DNA of 29,259 nt from Candidatus Bathyarchaeota archaeon (GCA_026014905.1 JAOZHK010000251.1:1-29259); one strand, 5' to 3'. Positions 14,284 to 22,413 are shown, counted from the stretch's first letter. Notes: generated by a model from the sequence alone, not told the origin. Numbers and translations are program-made.

Positions 14284-15762
14284 ATTGCGTTCAAATTCTT
14301 CGTTACCACACCCATTTTTTACATTAATGATGTACCACATATTGGTCACGCGTACGTGACGATTGTGGCTGATATTTTAGCACAATGGAATAGACTGTGC
14401 GGAAAGGACGTATTCTTTCTTACAGGTTTAGATGAAAACTCAATTAAAACCGTAACAGCTGCAAAAGAAAAAGGTATCACAGATATTCAATCTTACACCG
14501 ATTCAATGGCAGAGATTTGGAAAAACGTGTGGAAATCTCTCAAAATATCCAATAACGATTTCATTAGAACTACAGAACCTCGGCATAAGGAAACAGTTGT
14601 TGATTTCTTCAATCGTGTCTATGAGTCAGGGGACATCTATAAAGGTAAATATGAAGGACTCTATTGCGACAGTTGCGAGCAATTTCTAACCGATAAGGAT
14701 CTGATAAATGGCTGCTGTCCCTACCATAACATACCTCCAAAAACAATTGTAGAAGAAAATTATTTCTTCAAGTTAACAAAATACCAACAACAACTCATTG
14801 ACTATATTCATGCTCATCCAAAATTTATTCAACCAGAGTCACGACGAAACGAAGTCTTGAGCTTCTTAAACGAAGGATTACAAGACGTTAGCGTATCACG
14901 ACCCAACCTTGAATGGGGAATTAATCTGCCAATTGATGAGAACCACGTGTTCTGGGTCTGGTTTGACGCCCTCGCAAATTACATTTCAGCCAACCCAGCC
15001 AAGTGGCCTGCCACAGTCCAACTCGTTGGCAAAGATATCATACGTTTCCATTGTATCCTTTGGCCTGCATTTCTCTTGAGCGCAGAATACGACTTACCAT
15101 CAACCATCTTTGCCCATGGATTCTATACTATCAATGGTCAGAAAGTCAGTAAGAGTCTCGGCAATGCCATTGACCCAGTTCAACTATCGACAACATATGG
15201 TATCGATCCCCTCCGATACTTTCTTGTCAAAGAAATCCCCTTTGGCAACGATGGAGACTTCTCTGAAAACGCTCTCATCCAACGAATCAACTCGGATTTA
15301 GCAGATAATCTCGGGAATCTCGTCAATCGAGTGCTCGTCCTTGTTGAACGGAAGTTCAATAGCCGAATCCCGCCTTTCCATGAACCAGAACAGATCTCAC
15401 CATCAGTAATAGAATTACCCGCAAAAGTTAACGACTTAATTGAAAACTTTCAATTCCATAACGCATTGAATGAAATCTGGCGAGTAATAAATGACGCCAA
15501 CAAATTTATCAACGATACAGAACCTTGGGCAATTGAAGACGAAAAACGGCTTGGAAATATATTATATACCCTCCTTGAAACCCTACGATTCGTCTCAATC
15601 CTTATCTCTCCCTTTTTACCCGAAACTGCGAGTAAAATGAGAACACAACTTGGAATATCTGATGACATATCATACGATAACTTGACATGGGGAAAACTAG
15701 TACCGGGTCAAGAAATCAAACGAGGTCAGATCCTTTTCACTAAATTCAAGAGAATAGAATAG
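14284..15762 (+). CDS. metG: Methionyl-tRNA synthetase, apparent ATT start
   Basis: Attaches methionine to tRNA(Met). About 492 residues if read from ATT 14284: FFVTTPIFYINDV leads into HIGH (19-22), then VFFLTGLDENS, a single zinc knuckle CDSC (128-131) with CPYH (145-148), VSKS near 288-291 (KMSKS equivalent), and the helical anticodon-binding domain to the end. The first canonical start in frame, GTG 14356, would delete HIGH and cannot be right. The frame is open from 14257 with no ATG, GTG or TTG; ATT 14284 aligns exactly with the usual start of the bacterial-type enzyme and follows GGGGG at 14276-14280. Either a rare AUU start or a sequence error. There is no C-terminal EMAP/dimerisation domain. 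Confidence 0.9.
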   Translation: MAFKFFVTTPIFYINDVPHIGHAYVTIVADILAQWNRLCGKDVFFLTGLDENSIKTVTAAKEKGITDIQSYTDSMAEIWKNVWKSLKISNNDFIRTTEPRHKETVVDFFNRVYESGDIYKGKYEGLYCDSCEQFLTDKDLINGCCPYHNIPPKTIVEENYFFKLTKYQQQLIDYIHAHPKFIQPESRRNEVLSFLNEGLQDVSVSRPNLEWGINLPIDENHVFWVWFDALANYISANPAKWPATVQLVGKDIIRFHCILWPAFLLSAEYDLPSTIFAHGFYTINGQKVSKSLGNAIDPVQLSTTYGIDPLRYFLVKEIPFGNDGDFSENALIQRINSDLADNLGNLVNRVLVLVERKFNSRIPPFHEPEQISPSVIELPAKVNDLIENFQFHNALNEIWRVINDANKFINDTEPWAIEDEKRLGNILYTLLETLRFVSILISPFLPETASKMRTQLGISDDISYDNLTWGKLVPGQEIKRGQILFTKFKRIE

Positions 15763-15792
15763 GAGATAGCGGGGCAGCGGGAGAATACAACA

Positions 15793-16380
15793 ATGTATGA
15801 AGAACAGAAACGAAGCATAATCAAATCAATAAGTTTTCGAATTTTGGCAACCTCAACTGGAATGGTAACAATTCTTATTATGACGGGTGAAGCAACAATT
15901 GCGGCGAGTTTTGCCTTCCTGGATGTGGTTACAAAACTCGCAATATATTACGTACATGAACGCTTATGGAACAAAATAAAATTTGGGAAACGCGTCGGCC
16001 TGGTTTCCTCAGCCATGCGAGCCCCGCCCGTTTGGATTCATGGAACAGAATATGTGTCCTTGCTCGTGGATATTATGACAAAAACTAACATTGGAGCTGT
16101 CATTGTGATGGACAAGGAAGAAGCGGTAGGGATAGTCACTGAACGCGATGTGATGAACCGAGTCTATAAATCCCGCAAAGACCCCTTTACAGTTATGGTA
16201 AAGGACATCATGTCCTCACCTCTCGAAGCAGTCGATTTCGAAGATTCGCTGACAGAAGCCCTTCAACGGATGCGTCAAAAAGATATCCGGCGACTAGCAG
16301 TCGTCAGATCAAATCAACTAATCGGTATTATCACACATCGAAGAGTGCTCGAAGCGTTAATGCATTTAGAAAATGGCTAA
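15793..16380 (+). CDS. DUF2061 membrane domain fused to two CBS domains
   Basis: 195 residues. Residues 1-62 are a complete DUF2061 unit (KSISFRILATSTGMVTILIMTGEA...KLAIYYVHERLWNKI), with two membrane spans. From about 70 the protein carries a Bateman pair: CBS1 about 71-127 (TNIGAVIVMDKEEAVGIVTERDVMNRV) and CBS2 about 133-192 (DIMSSPLEAVDFEDSLTEALQRM..DIRRLAVVRSNQLIGIITHRRVLEAL). CBS pairs bind adenosyl ligands and report energy or ionic state, so this looks like a ligand-sensing membrane protein. It starts 30 nt after metG and could be co-transcribed. The lone DUF2061 gene at 1526 is a paralog of its first domain. Confidence 0.92.
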   Translation: MYEEQKRSIIKSISFRILATSTGMVTILIMTGEATIAASFAFLDVVTKLAIYYVHERLWNKIKFGKRVGLVSSAMRAPPVWIHGTEYVSLLVDIMTKTNIGAVIVMDKEEAVGIVTERDVMNRVYKSRKDPFTVMVKDIMSSPLEAVDFEDSLTEALQRMRQKDIRRLAVVRSNQLIGIITHRRVLEALMHLENG

Positions 16381-16410
16381 TTAACGCGCCCCTAATTACG
16401 TACTACGTAA

Positions 16411-16437
16411 GCTAGCTAGCTCGCGCGCGCGCGTACA
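16411..16437 (+). repeat. Composite CTAG + CG element, longest copy
   Basis: GCTAGCTAGC (16411-16420) joined to TCGCGCGCGCGCGTACA. It lies 30 nt after the stop of the DUF2061-CBS gene, and a further palindrome, TACCCTAGGGTA, is at 16452-16463. It has the longest uninterrupted CG run in the window. Confidence 0.8.
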
Positions 16438-16659
16438 CATTTTTCGAGCAAATACCCTAGGGTACACGTCTTAAAAAATATCGACGCGTGTGTAGATCCA
16501 AATTGGCATCACTCTCACAACTAAATAATGAAAAAGCCTTGACTGCAAGTTCATTGGAAAATCTTTATTACTATCTAAAAAAAACTTACTTTTCCTGAAA
16601 GACTAGTTACTCCATCAAAATTAGCTATTATTCATTATCACATTGAGGTCACATACGTC

Positions 16660-17031
16660 ATGAGTGAAACTAAAAATTATAGTTTTGAATACGTTTTCTT
16701 CATCCGGACCGATCAACCAATAGAATCAGCACTTCAAGGATTTATTGACAAATATAATGTCGCTAACATTCCTCAAGGTGATCCCCCATATGATTATCGA
16801 TTAAACGTTTTAAACTTCGCAAGTCTTGAAGGAAAAAAAGTAATTTGGAAAATTGAACACACCCCGAATGAGGTCGGAGATGAGTATGATATCCTGGCTT
16901 CAGCAACCCAAGAAAACGGCATCATCACGTTGACAAGTATCGATATCATGATTGCGGATCAAGTTCTCGAAATTTTACTACATCTTTTTGGTTGGGAGAA
17001 CATTAAATGGATCATGATAGGTGAATGGTAG
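16660..17031 (+). CDS. Unknown protein, 123 aa
   Basis: ATG 16660 is set by GAGGT about 10 nt upstream. The product is soluble, acidic and rich in aromatic residues, with an alternating pattern suggesting a mixed alpha/beta fold (YSFEYVFFIRTDQP, KKVIWKIEHTPNEVGDEYDILASATQ, GIITLTSIDIMIADQVLEILLHLFGW). I recognise no family. It stands alone between two element-bearing gaps; a CG element starts 5 nt after its stop. Confidence 0.6.
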   Translation: MSETKNYSFEYVFFIRTDQPIESALQGFIDKYNVANIPQGDPPYDYRLNVLNFASLEGKKVIWKIEHTPNEVGDEYDILASATQENGIITLTSIDIMIADQVLEILLHLFGWENIKWIMIGEW

Positions 17032-17036
17032 TTCAC

Positions 17037-17050
17037 TACGCGCACGTATA
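17037..17050. repeat. Alternating CG element after the 123-aa gene
   Basis: TACGCGCACGTATA, followed within a few bases by the palindrome CACGTG at 17053-17058. It begins 5 nt after a stop codon. Confidence 0.6.
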
Positions 17051-17248
17051 TTCACGTGTACCTTGAGTCAGCGTTGCAATGTGTATTACATCGTCATAAC
17101 GAAATGCATCGGCGTATATTTTTTTGACAAGATCCAAGAATACATTCTTAAAGTGTAATGTTCGAAACAACCGGGATTCATCGCTCAAAAAAATACAAGT
17201 TAGTGATTTTCCTTATAAGTGTTCAAGAAAAAGAGGGAATTGTATCGT

Positions 17249-17269
17249 ATTACATTTTAATAATGTAAT
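17249..17269. repeat. Inverted repeat ATTACATT/AATGTAAT
   Basis: Perfect 8-bp arms (17249-17256 and 17262-17269) around a 5-nt loop, in the 286-nt convergent gap between the 123-aa gene and the cupin. No gene is credible in this gap; a plus-strand frame at 17124-17330 has neither SD nor recognisable composition. Confidence 0.5.
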
Positions 17270-17317
17270 GTGGCATATCACCGTTCGCGAAAGTTTATCG
17301 AACTTCGATAACGACGG

Positions 17318-17686
17318 TTACTCTTTTTGAAAGATTTGGGAGGCTTCTTTGCCTGGAGCCACGAAGAAAGCAATAAGCAATCTTTCATCACCAGTATTCT
17401 TTACGCCATGAACGAGTCCCGGGGGAACATATAAGCCCATATGCGGCTCAACGGGCACTTCCTCTAACTCTTCACCAAGATATACTGTACCTCGACCTTG
17501 AATCACATAATAGACCTCTTCGGACTCGGGATGAATATGGGGGGCAAGTTGTTCACCTGGACTAAAATAGCCCATAGAACATCTACTAAACTGAGTATTG
17601 GCTGTTTCTGGAGTGAATAAAACTTTTAGAGTGCCTCCTAAAGCTTTTCTAGTTTCAGCTTCATCCAATCGAATAATTTTTGACAT
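17318..17686 (-). CDS. Cupin-domain protein
   Basis: 122 residues from ATG 17686, where GAGG lies about 8 nt upstream; an in-frame extension to 17710 is less likely. A single cupin barrel: motif 1 HIHPESEEVYYVIQGRG (metal ligands His, His, Glu) near 49-65 and motif 2 YVPPGLVHGVKNTG near 84-97 with the fourth His. Such small cupins are metal-dependent isomerases, dioxygenases or sugar-binding proteins; the substrate is unknown. It is a single gene, divergent from the DUF1922 gene. Confidence 0.9.
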   Translation of the reverse strand: MSKIIRLDEAETRKALGGTLKVLFTPETANTQFSRCSMGYFSPGEQLAPHIHPESEEVYYVIQGRGTVYLGEELEEVPVEPHMGLYVPPGLVHGVKNTGDERLLIAFFVAPGKEASQIFQKE

Positions 17687-17853
17687 CGTGATTTCCTCAA
17701 TTACAATCATTATGCGTATAGTCTATAAACCTTTATCATGGAATCCGCAAGTGTACCCCGCATCGCAGTAATGGTTGTACATACCATCGAGGAGACCTAT
17801 GATCTTATAAGCAGAAAGTATGTTTTAAAGTGATAAATACGTGTGAGACAGAT

Positions 17854-18132
17854 ATGTCAAGATCTTGGCGAGATCAAAAACGCTATGGTATCTTTGCATG
17901 TTTTCATTGTCATGAACTACAGTATTGTAGTCTGCGACAAAAAACCCGGCAATGCGTTAAGTGTCGTAAAACACTTTCTCTGTCGGAGATAAATTTTATT
18001 GCAGATACAAATGACATTCAAGAAGCCATTACAATTCTTCAGGAGTTGAAAAAACGAATTGGTGAGCGGAAAGGATGGGGGCAATTAGTTTCTGCGGATA
18101 AATTGCTGAAAAAGACTAAAAAAACTCGTTAA
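17854..18132 (+). CDS. DUF1922-family zinc-ribbon protein
   Basis: 92 residues from ATG 17854 (an in-frame GTG at 17830 is possible). YGIFACFHCHELQYCSLRQKTRQCVKCRKTL matches DUF1922, a small archaeal domain with two CxxC/CxC-like zinc knuckles; here the first is C-x2-H-x4-C, slightly changed from the common CxCG. A helical, basic tail (DIQEAITILQELKKRI...LLKKTKKTR) follows, as in some family members, suggesting nucleic-acid contact. Its function is not known. The stop codon touches the CG element at 18133 with no gap. Confidence 0.78.
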   Translation: MSRSWRDQKRYGIFACFHCHELQYCSLRQKTRQCVKCRKTLSLSEINFIADTNDIQEAITILQELKKRIGERKGWGQLVSADKLLKKTKKTR

Positions 18133-18150
18133 TACGCGCGCGCGTGTACA
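18133..18150. repeat. Alternating CG element directly after the DUF1922 gene
   Basis: TACGCGCGCGCGTGTACA, 18 nt of strict alternation. It begins at the base after the TAA of the DUF1922 gene and ends 3 nt before the convergent small zinc gene. Confidence 0.75.
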
Positions 18151-18152
18151 TT

Positions 18153-18410
18153 TCATAAAGCTGAGGAAATATTTATCATGTGATGTTTGATCAACCAATC
18201 GTGATCGCATGAGGGGCAACGAATATCGCCATTAGTGTGTTCATTGTCAATGTAGTAGGTATCATGATTCTTGCAATAGCTCAGAAATCGGTCCTCAATC
18301 AGTTTAACTCGACCGAATCGAGCTCTGATTCGCGTGAGTATTGAGTATTCTTGGGCATTGACTTTTTTTGGTAGGGTGCTTTGATCACGCGATCGTATAG
18401 CAGTGAACAA
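18153..18410 (-). CDS. Small zinc-binding protein, 85 aa
   Basis: Starts with TTG 18410, preceded by GAGGTAA at about 6 nt, a convincing ribosome site. A basic N-terminal half (RIRARFGRVKLIEDRF) is followed by a zinc-ribbon-like half: SYCKNHDTYYIDNEHTNGDIRCPSCDHDWLIKHH (Cys46, His49, CPSC 65-68, with further His). It resembles archaeal stand-alone zinc ribbons but I cannot place it in a named family. Only 2 nt separate its stop from the CG element at 18133. Confidence 0.65.
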   Translation of the reverse strand: MFTAIRSRDQSTLPKKVNAQEYSILTRIRARFGRVKLIEDRFLSYCKNHDTYYIDNEHTNGDIRCPSCDHDWLIKHHMINISSAL

Positions 18411-18571
18411 TCAATTACCTCTATAAAGGCACAAAAAACCCGGTTCTAAATGATCAATTATGTTATGGTCTTTTTGATATATAAAATTTTTCTATAAAAT
18501 ATTTCTATAAATTAATTCTATTTCTTAATCATGACCACAATGTGCGTTCGTGCACATACCAAATTGAATTA

Positions 18572-19198
18572 TCATTTAGAGAAGTAATTTCTTAAAACAC
18601 GTCGAAGACCCCGCCGCATTAACTCAGATAGTGTAGACGCGCTTATCCCCAATTTTTCCGCTAAATCTGTGAGAGTGATTCGGCGTGGCCATTCATAAAA
18701 ACCCAAAGTGATAGCAAACCATAGTGCTCTCTCTTGTTTTTCTGTCAGAATGTCGCCACGCGACTCATATTTACTCACTTCAAGTATACGAGATTTGAAG
18801 CCTGAATTATCTAATTTTGATACAATGTTTTGAAATGCATGAAAATTAGGGGTCACGAAATTATAGATGACCGAATAATCTTGTATACACTCACCCGATA
18901 TCAAGAAAGAACTGTTTGCTAAAATGGTTTGGCAAACTAGGCATCCATCAGTATCGAACCAAGCGGATGCTTGTCCACTAGCAGCATCCCGCTGAGCAGT
19001 CGACAACCGGTCGTCCAGTTTACTCTTAAGCTCAGAAGGTACTTTGATCAAATGTCTAGTTAATCCGTCAGATAAGCCTCTGATATCAATTAAACTATGG
19101 CGCGGAATACCTAATTCTTGAAGTACATGCAGACCTTGGCATTCTTTATTTTCGATCTCGATTGAGACGTAATATGGTTCACCTTGAATTTCACTCAC
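18572..19198 (-). CDS. Bacterio-opsin activator-type HTH transcription regulator
   Basis: 208 residues, GTG start at 19198 with no clear SD (possibly leaderless). The C-terminal third is the HTH_10 domain: LTEKQERALWFAITLGFYEWPRR...LTDLAEKLGISASTLSELMRRGLRRVLRNYF. The N-terminal 150 residues form an unrecognised alpha/beta sensor region with three Cys (about 21, 88 and 103), as is common in this archaeal family, where the domain senses redox, light or small ligands. Targets are unknown; its own upstream region carries three CG elements. About 160 nt of AT-rich non-coding DNA follows its 3' end. Confidence 0.88.
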   Translation of the reverse strand: MSEIQGEPYYVSIEIENKECQGLHVLQELGIPRHSLIDIRGLSDGLTRHLIKVPSELKSKLDDRLSTAQRDAASGQASAWFDTDGCLVCQTILANSSFLISGECIQDYSVIYNFVTPNFHAFQNIVSKLDNSGFKSRILEVSKYESRGDILTEKQERALWFAITLGFYEWPRRITLTDLAEKLGISASTLSELMRRGLRRVLRNYFSK

Positions 19199-19227
19199 AT
19201 CAAATCACATTTACTAGTAAGTAGAGA

Positions 19228-19240
19228 ACGCACACGTATA
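19228..19240. repeat. CG/CA element after the small ORF remnant
   Basis: ACGCACACGTATA, alternating, 1 nt beyond the stop of the minus-strand frame at 19242-19379. First of three elements within 200 nt. Confidence 0.5.
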
Positions 19241-19241
19241 A

Positions 19242-19379
19242 TTATCGAGCTAACTCACGCTTTCGATACTTTTTGATGACATATATTATGTCTTCGATAT
19301 GCCTTGCAGATATTTGTACAGGATCTTTTCCGGCAATTTGCAGAGTATACGCGCGCGCGTAGTGTGTAAAGGTTATCAT
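19242..19379 (-). pseudogene. Possible C-terminal gene remnant running through a CG element
   Basis: A 45-codon frame whose last 33 codons (TLQIAGKDPVQISARHIEDI and onward to KKYRKRELAR) read like a real amphipathic C-terminus. Its first part is coded by the palindromic element at 19348-19361 (Y-A-R-A), and it has no SD. This matches the pattern of the TFB remnant: a 3' gene piece beginning at an element. The parent family is not recognised. Confidence 0.3.
19346..19361. repeat. Perfect palindromic CG element
   Basis: TATACGCGCGCGCGTA; the inner 14-mer 19348-19361 is identical to the copy at 11531-11544. Confidence 0.8.
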
Positions 19380-19411
19380 AAGCTGCAGGAGCTATTATTG
19401 TTTTCTTTCAC

Positions 19412-19426
19412 TATACGCGTACGTAT
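19412..19426. repeat. Alternating element TATACGCGTACGTAT
   Basis: 15 nt, alternating and near-palindromic; contains ACGCGT and CGTACG. It lies about 110 nt upstream of the parvulin start. Confidence 0.55.
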
Positions 19427-19534
19427 TGATGGTTCGCGGATGATTGATAGCGCCATTCAAATCAAGAATACGGGCACAACTCAAAGCAAGGAAAAAGCTA
19501 AACTTTATTATTATTCCCAGATCTAACAGGCATT

Positions 19535-19834
19535 ATGGGATTACTAAATCGCTTTGGATCGAAGAATACAATTCAATGCGCTCATATATTAGTGAACACG
19601 AAAAAAGAGGCGGAAAGTGTTTTAAGTCGCATCGAACACGGAGAAGACTTTGCCAACATTGCTAAACGAGTATCTCGATGTCCATCCAGTAAGAAGGGAG
19701 GTAACCTTGGCAAATTTGGGAAAGGACAGATGGTAAAAGAATTTGAAGACGCCGCTTTTGCACTTCAAAAAGGTGCAATTTCACCTATTGTAAAAACTCA
19801 ATTTGGGTACCACATTATCAAACGATTGAAATGA
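19535..19834 (+). CDS. Parvulin-type peptidyl-prolyl cis-trans isomerase
   Basis: 99 residues, a single rotamase domain with no signal peptide, so a cytoplasmic folding helper. Family blocks: CAHILVNTKKEAESVLSRIEHGEDFANIAKRVSRCPSSKKGGNLGKFGKGQMVKEFEDAAF and the closing TQFGYHIIKRL. Length and content equal the minimal E. coli parvulin (PpiC) type found in several archaeal groups. The active-site Cys, Phe/Met and His positions are present. The start ATG 19535 has no strong SD. It is convergent with homoserine kinase. Confidence 0.93.
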   Translation: MGLLNRFGSKNTIQCAHILVNTKKEAESVLSRIEHGEDFANIAKRVSRCPSSKKGGNLGKFGKGQMVKEFEDAAFALQKGAISPIVKTQFGYHIIKRLK

Positions 19835-19878
19835 GAATTTAAGAAATCATTGTGTGGACGCTTATTAATAACATCAAG

Positions 19879-20799
19879 TTAGCTAGCTGTTATCTGTACT
19901 CCTTTCCCAGGCTCCGTTTGATAAACTCTACAAGATAAACCTTTGCACTGATAAATCGGTAACAGAGCATCTACGAGTTCTTGTCGACGATTTTTTTCAA
20001 TAATACCGAGGATAGCAGGACCTGCGCCACTTGCTGCTATCCCCGCACCCAGCTTACTCCCGGTTTTTTTAATTTCTGAGAATTCACGCAACAAACCCGC
20101 CTGCGCACGAGCAGGTTCAACGATACTATCATCCATACCAGCAATGATCAAATCAAGATTTTGCGAGGCCATCCCAGCAGCCATTATTGCAGCTTTCCCA
20201 ATATTAAAGACAGTATTCTCACGAGGAATTTGGGTCGGAAGCACGTTTCTTGCGATCTTTGTTGAACCTTTGGACACATTGGGCAGGATGATAATGATTC
20301 CAAGTTGAGGGGGGGGAGCAAACTGTGCGACACATAATGGATTGGTTGAATAGGTGATCGTAAATCCTCCCCATAGTCCAGCCACAACATTATCGTAATG
20401 AGGTGTGCCAGCAGAAACGGCTTCTCCTCGGGATGCATAAAACGCAAGGTCGTTTCGAGATAAATTCAAAGCAAAGAGTTGATTAATCGCATATGCAGCA
20501 CCTACGCTACTTGCTGCGGAACTACCTAAACCGCTGCCAGGAAAAATTTGTTTGGTTATTTTAATCCTCACTCCTTCTTGAATATTAAAAGCTTGCAGCA
20601 ACTCTGTAGCTACAACACTGGCACAGTTTTCTGTTAGTTTGAGGGGAACAGAATATCCATTCGATTCAAGTATAATGCCTGACTGAATCTTCTCAACTAT
20701 CATAAAGTCAACAGGTGAGGTTAAAGCTAATGCAAAAACATCAAAGCCTGCGCCTAGATTCGCTGTTGTAGCAGGTGTTGTAACTTGTATCTTATCCAT
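19879..20799 (-). CDS. thrB: Homoserine kinase
   Basis: 306 residues, GHMP kinase. It phosphorylates homoserine on the way to threonine. The ATP-binding glycine-serine loop FPGSGLGSSAASS is at 86-98; the N-terminal PATTANLGAGFDVF and C-terminal ASGAGPAILG blocks identify ThrB among GHMP kinases. ATG 20799; no other threonine gene is in the window. The last two codons, GCT AGC, with the TAA form part of AGCTAGCT (19881-19888), one of the CTAG motifs clustering at gene ends. An overlapping frame at 20184-20447 is a shadow. Confidence 0.95.
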   Translation of the reverse strand: MDKIQVTTPATTANLGAGFDVFALALTSPVDFMIVEKIQSGIILESNGYSVPLKLTENCASVVATELLQAFNIQEGVRIKITKQIFPGSGLGSSAASSVGAAYAINQLFALNLSRNDLAFYASRGEAVSAGTPHYDNVVAGLWGGFTITYSTNPLCVAQFAPPPQLGIIIILPNVSKGSTKIARNVLPTQIPRENTVFNIGKAAIMAAGMASQNLDLIIAGMDDSIVEPARAQAGLLREFSEIKKTGSKLGAGIAASGAGPAILGIIEKNRRQELVDALLPIYQCKGLSCRVYQTEPGKGVQITAS

Positions 20800-20938
20800 T
20801 ACGAATTAATCGTTACTAGATCATATAAAATTTACATCAAATAAAGGGGACACGGATAAATAATTATATAAACGATAGAATTCACAGGCGTTAACTTATT
20901 TCAAAATCTTTTATCCACGTATTACCTTTTAACTTGTT

Positions 20939-20956
20939 TACGCGCGCCCGTGCTAG
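20939..20956 (-). repeat. Composite CG + CTAG element, imperfect
   Basis: TACGCGCGCCCGTGCTAG. On the minus strand the CTAG part comes first and the CG part second, as in the other composite copies. It lies about 140 nt upstream of thrB. Confidence 0.5.
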
Positions 20957-21294
20957 TTGTGATAAAGTCGAGTGAGGACGTATCCAGCTTTCTGTAATTA
21001 GAAGTATAGTAATCAAATGATTTGAATTACATAGTGATGTCGATGTTGTCTTTAACTATTGAGTGGGAACACTGATGATGTCGGTAAGAACAGGTTGATG
21101 CAATTGGTTTGTTGATATACGAGTTATCGGAATCTCTGGTTTATGCTCTAGTCTAAGGTTTGTAATGATGATATTCAGACTATGCATGAAAAATGACACG
21201 TCTTAAAATGAAATGAACACCTTTGATAAGTCTCTGGTTAGCTGTGATGATCTTTGAGAGATGCTGTGATCGTTTGTCATCATTTTAGAAGGCA
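20957..21294. other. Gap without a credible gene
   Basis: About 340 nt between the element at 20939 and the nucleotidyltransferase region. It is rich in TGATGA/TGATG words (for example near 21074, 21165 and 21247) but lacks the paired CTGA boxes of a C/D sRNA. Short open frames occur on both strands with no SD or recognisable composition. Confidence 0.4.
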
Positions 21295-21378
21295 GTGTGG
21301 GTATTACGGTTTAACATATTTATGTATTATTTAGCTTGTGAGACTACAATATTTTTAAGGTCAGTTTCAAATGAGTTT

Positions 21379-22413
21379 ATGAGAATGACTCGCTCTTTGC
21401 GAAAGACTATGACACGAATCCTGAAGAATATTATTTCTGATGAGCGCGCGGATTCCAGTATCGATGGGATTGTGGTATTTGGAAGTTATGCGAAAAATAC
21501 TCTTCATGAAAAAAGCGATTTAGATGTGTTCGTGCTTAATTCATCCCAAAATGACTATTATCAGATAAGAAAAATGCGACAAGATGTCATTATCGAGTTC
21601 TATCGATGGCCAACTCCCTTCTTTAGGAGCATCCTCTATAGTGATAAAGCAAATATCTATCCGAAAGCCTTTCTTTTTAAAATATTACGGGAGGGAGAAA
21701 TCAAATATGATCCTCAGCATATTCTCCAGAAGGCTAGAACCTATGTGAAGGAACAATCAATTCCACAGATAAGCATCTCTCCTCTTCTACAGAGAACGCA
21801 CGATAGTTTAGAACTAGCTTCCACGCATATAGATAATCATAGAAATCTGCTCGCTGAAATCGAGATTCGGACGAGTTCAGAAAACTTAGGTCGTTTACTG
21901 TTATTAAGGAAACAAATTTTAGATATCAATCCTCCTAAATACTATCTTCCGCCATTACGTGAGATCTACCCAGACTTTTACGAGACTTTTTGTGTGATCC
22001 ACAACCTAACGATGCTGGAATCTGCTCAAATCAAGAAAAATGTACGTCAATTAAAGAAATGGATCGCTACACTTCACCTTCAAGACTTACACATGCGCAC
22101 GAAAGGTAAATCTACAAATCTCGCCAATGCTGAAACAGAACTTGCACACGCTGAAGATTGCCTTAGAAACCATGATTACGAAGCAGCTGAGCTTCAGACT
22201 AGATATGCAGCACTCTACCTGGGCCCTCTCATTCTTCACCAGAATGATACTGAGAATTCGCTCCATCTCAATATCGCTCGATTACTTAGCAGTAACCATC
22301 CGTATCAACAAGTGTTACTTTCAATTCTCAATTGCATTATGAACAAGGAACAGCTTCAGCAGTATCTTGAGTATCTTGTTCATTTGAAATTACAGATTAA
22401 TCCGTCATACTAG
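21379..22413 (+). CDS. MNT-type nucleotidyltransferase with long helical C-terminus
   Basis: About 345 residues from ATG 21379; the frame is open to a GTG at 21295 with an SD-like AGAAGG, but that N-terminus looks non-conserved. The catalytic core VFGSYAKNTLHEKSDLDVFV carries GS and the metal-binding DxD, and VIIEFYRW supplies a third acidic residue, as in DNA-polymerase-beta-like minimal nucleotidyltransferases. The remaining 250 residues are helical, with a HEPN/TPR-like stretch (NAETELAHAEDCLRNHDYEAAELQTRYAALYLG) that resembles a HEPN domain, though its RxxxxH motif is not evident. It could modify a tRNA, protein or small molecule. The stop TAG is in ACTAGCT. Confidence 0.75.
   Translation: MRMTRSLRKTMTRILKNIISDERADSSIDGIVVFGSYAKNTLHEKSDLDVFVLNSSQNDYYQIRKMRQDVIIEFYRWPTPFFRSILYSDKANIYPKAFLFKILREGEIKYDPQHILQKARTYVKEQSIPQISISPLLQRTHDSLELASTHIDNHRNLLAEIEIRTSSENLGRLLLLRKQILDINPPKYYLPPLREIYPDFYETFCVIHNLTMLESAQIKKNVRQLKKWIATLHLQDLHMRTKGKSTNLANAETELAHAEDCLRNHDYEAAELQTRYAALYLGPLILHQNDTENSLHLNIARLLSSNHPYQQVLLSILNCIMNKEQLQQYLEYLVHLKLQINPSY

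Noticed and set aside
17124..17330. 68-codon plus-strand frame in the convergent gap
   Set aside because: No SD, no recognisable composition, and it runs into the end of the cupin gene.
19299..19526. 75-codon plus-strand frame upstream of parvulin
   Set aside because: Crosses two CG elements, lacks an SD and looks random; the minus-strand frame in the same place is more protein-like.
21040..21290. Possible C/D-box sRNAs (several TGATGA words)
   Set aside because: No correctly spaced CTGA D or D' boxes or terminal stems were found.
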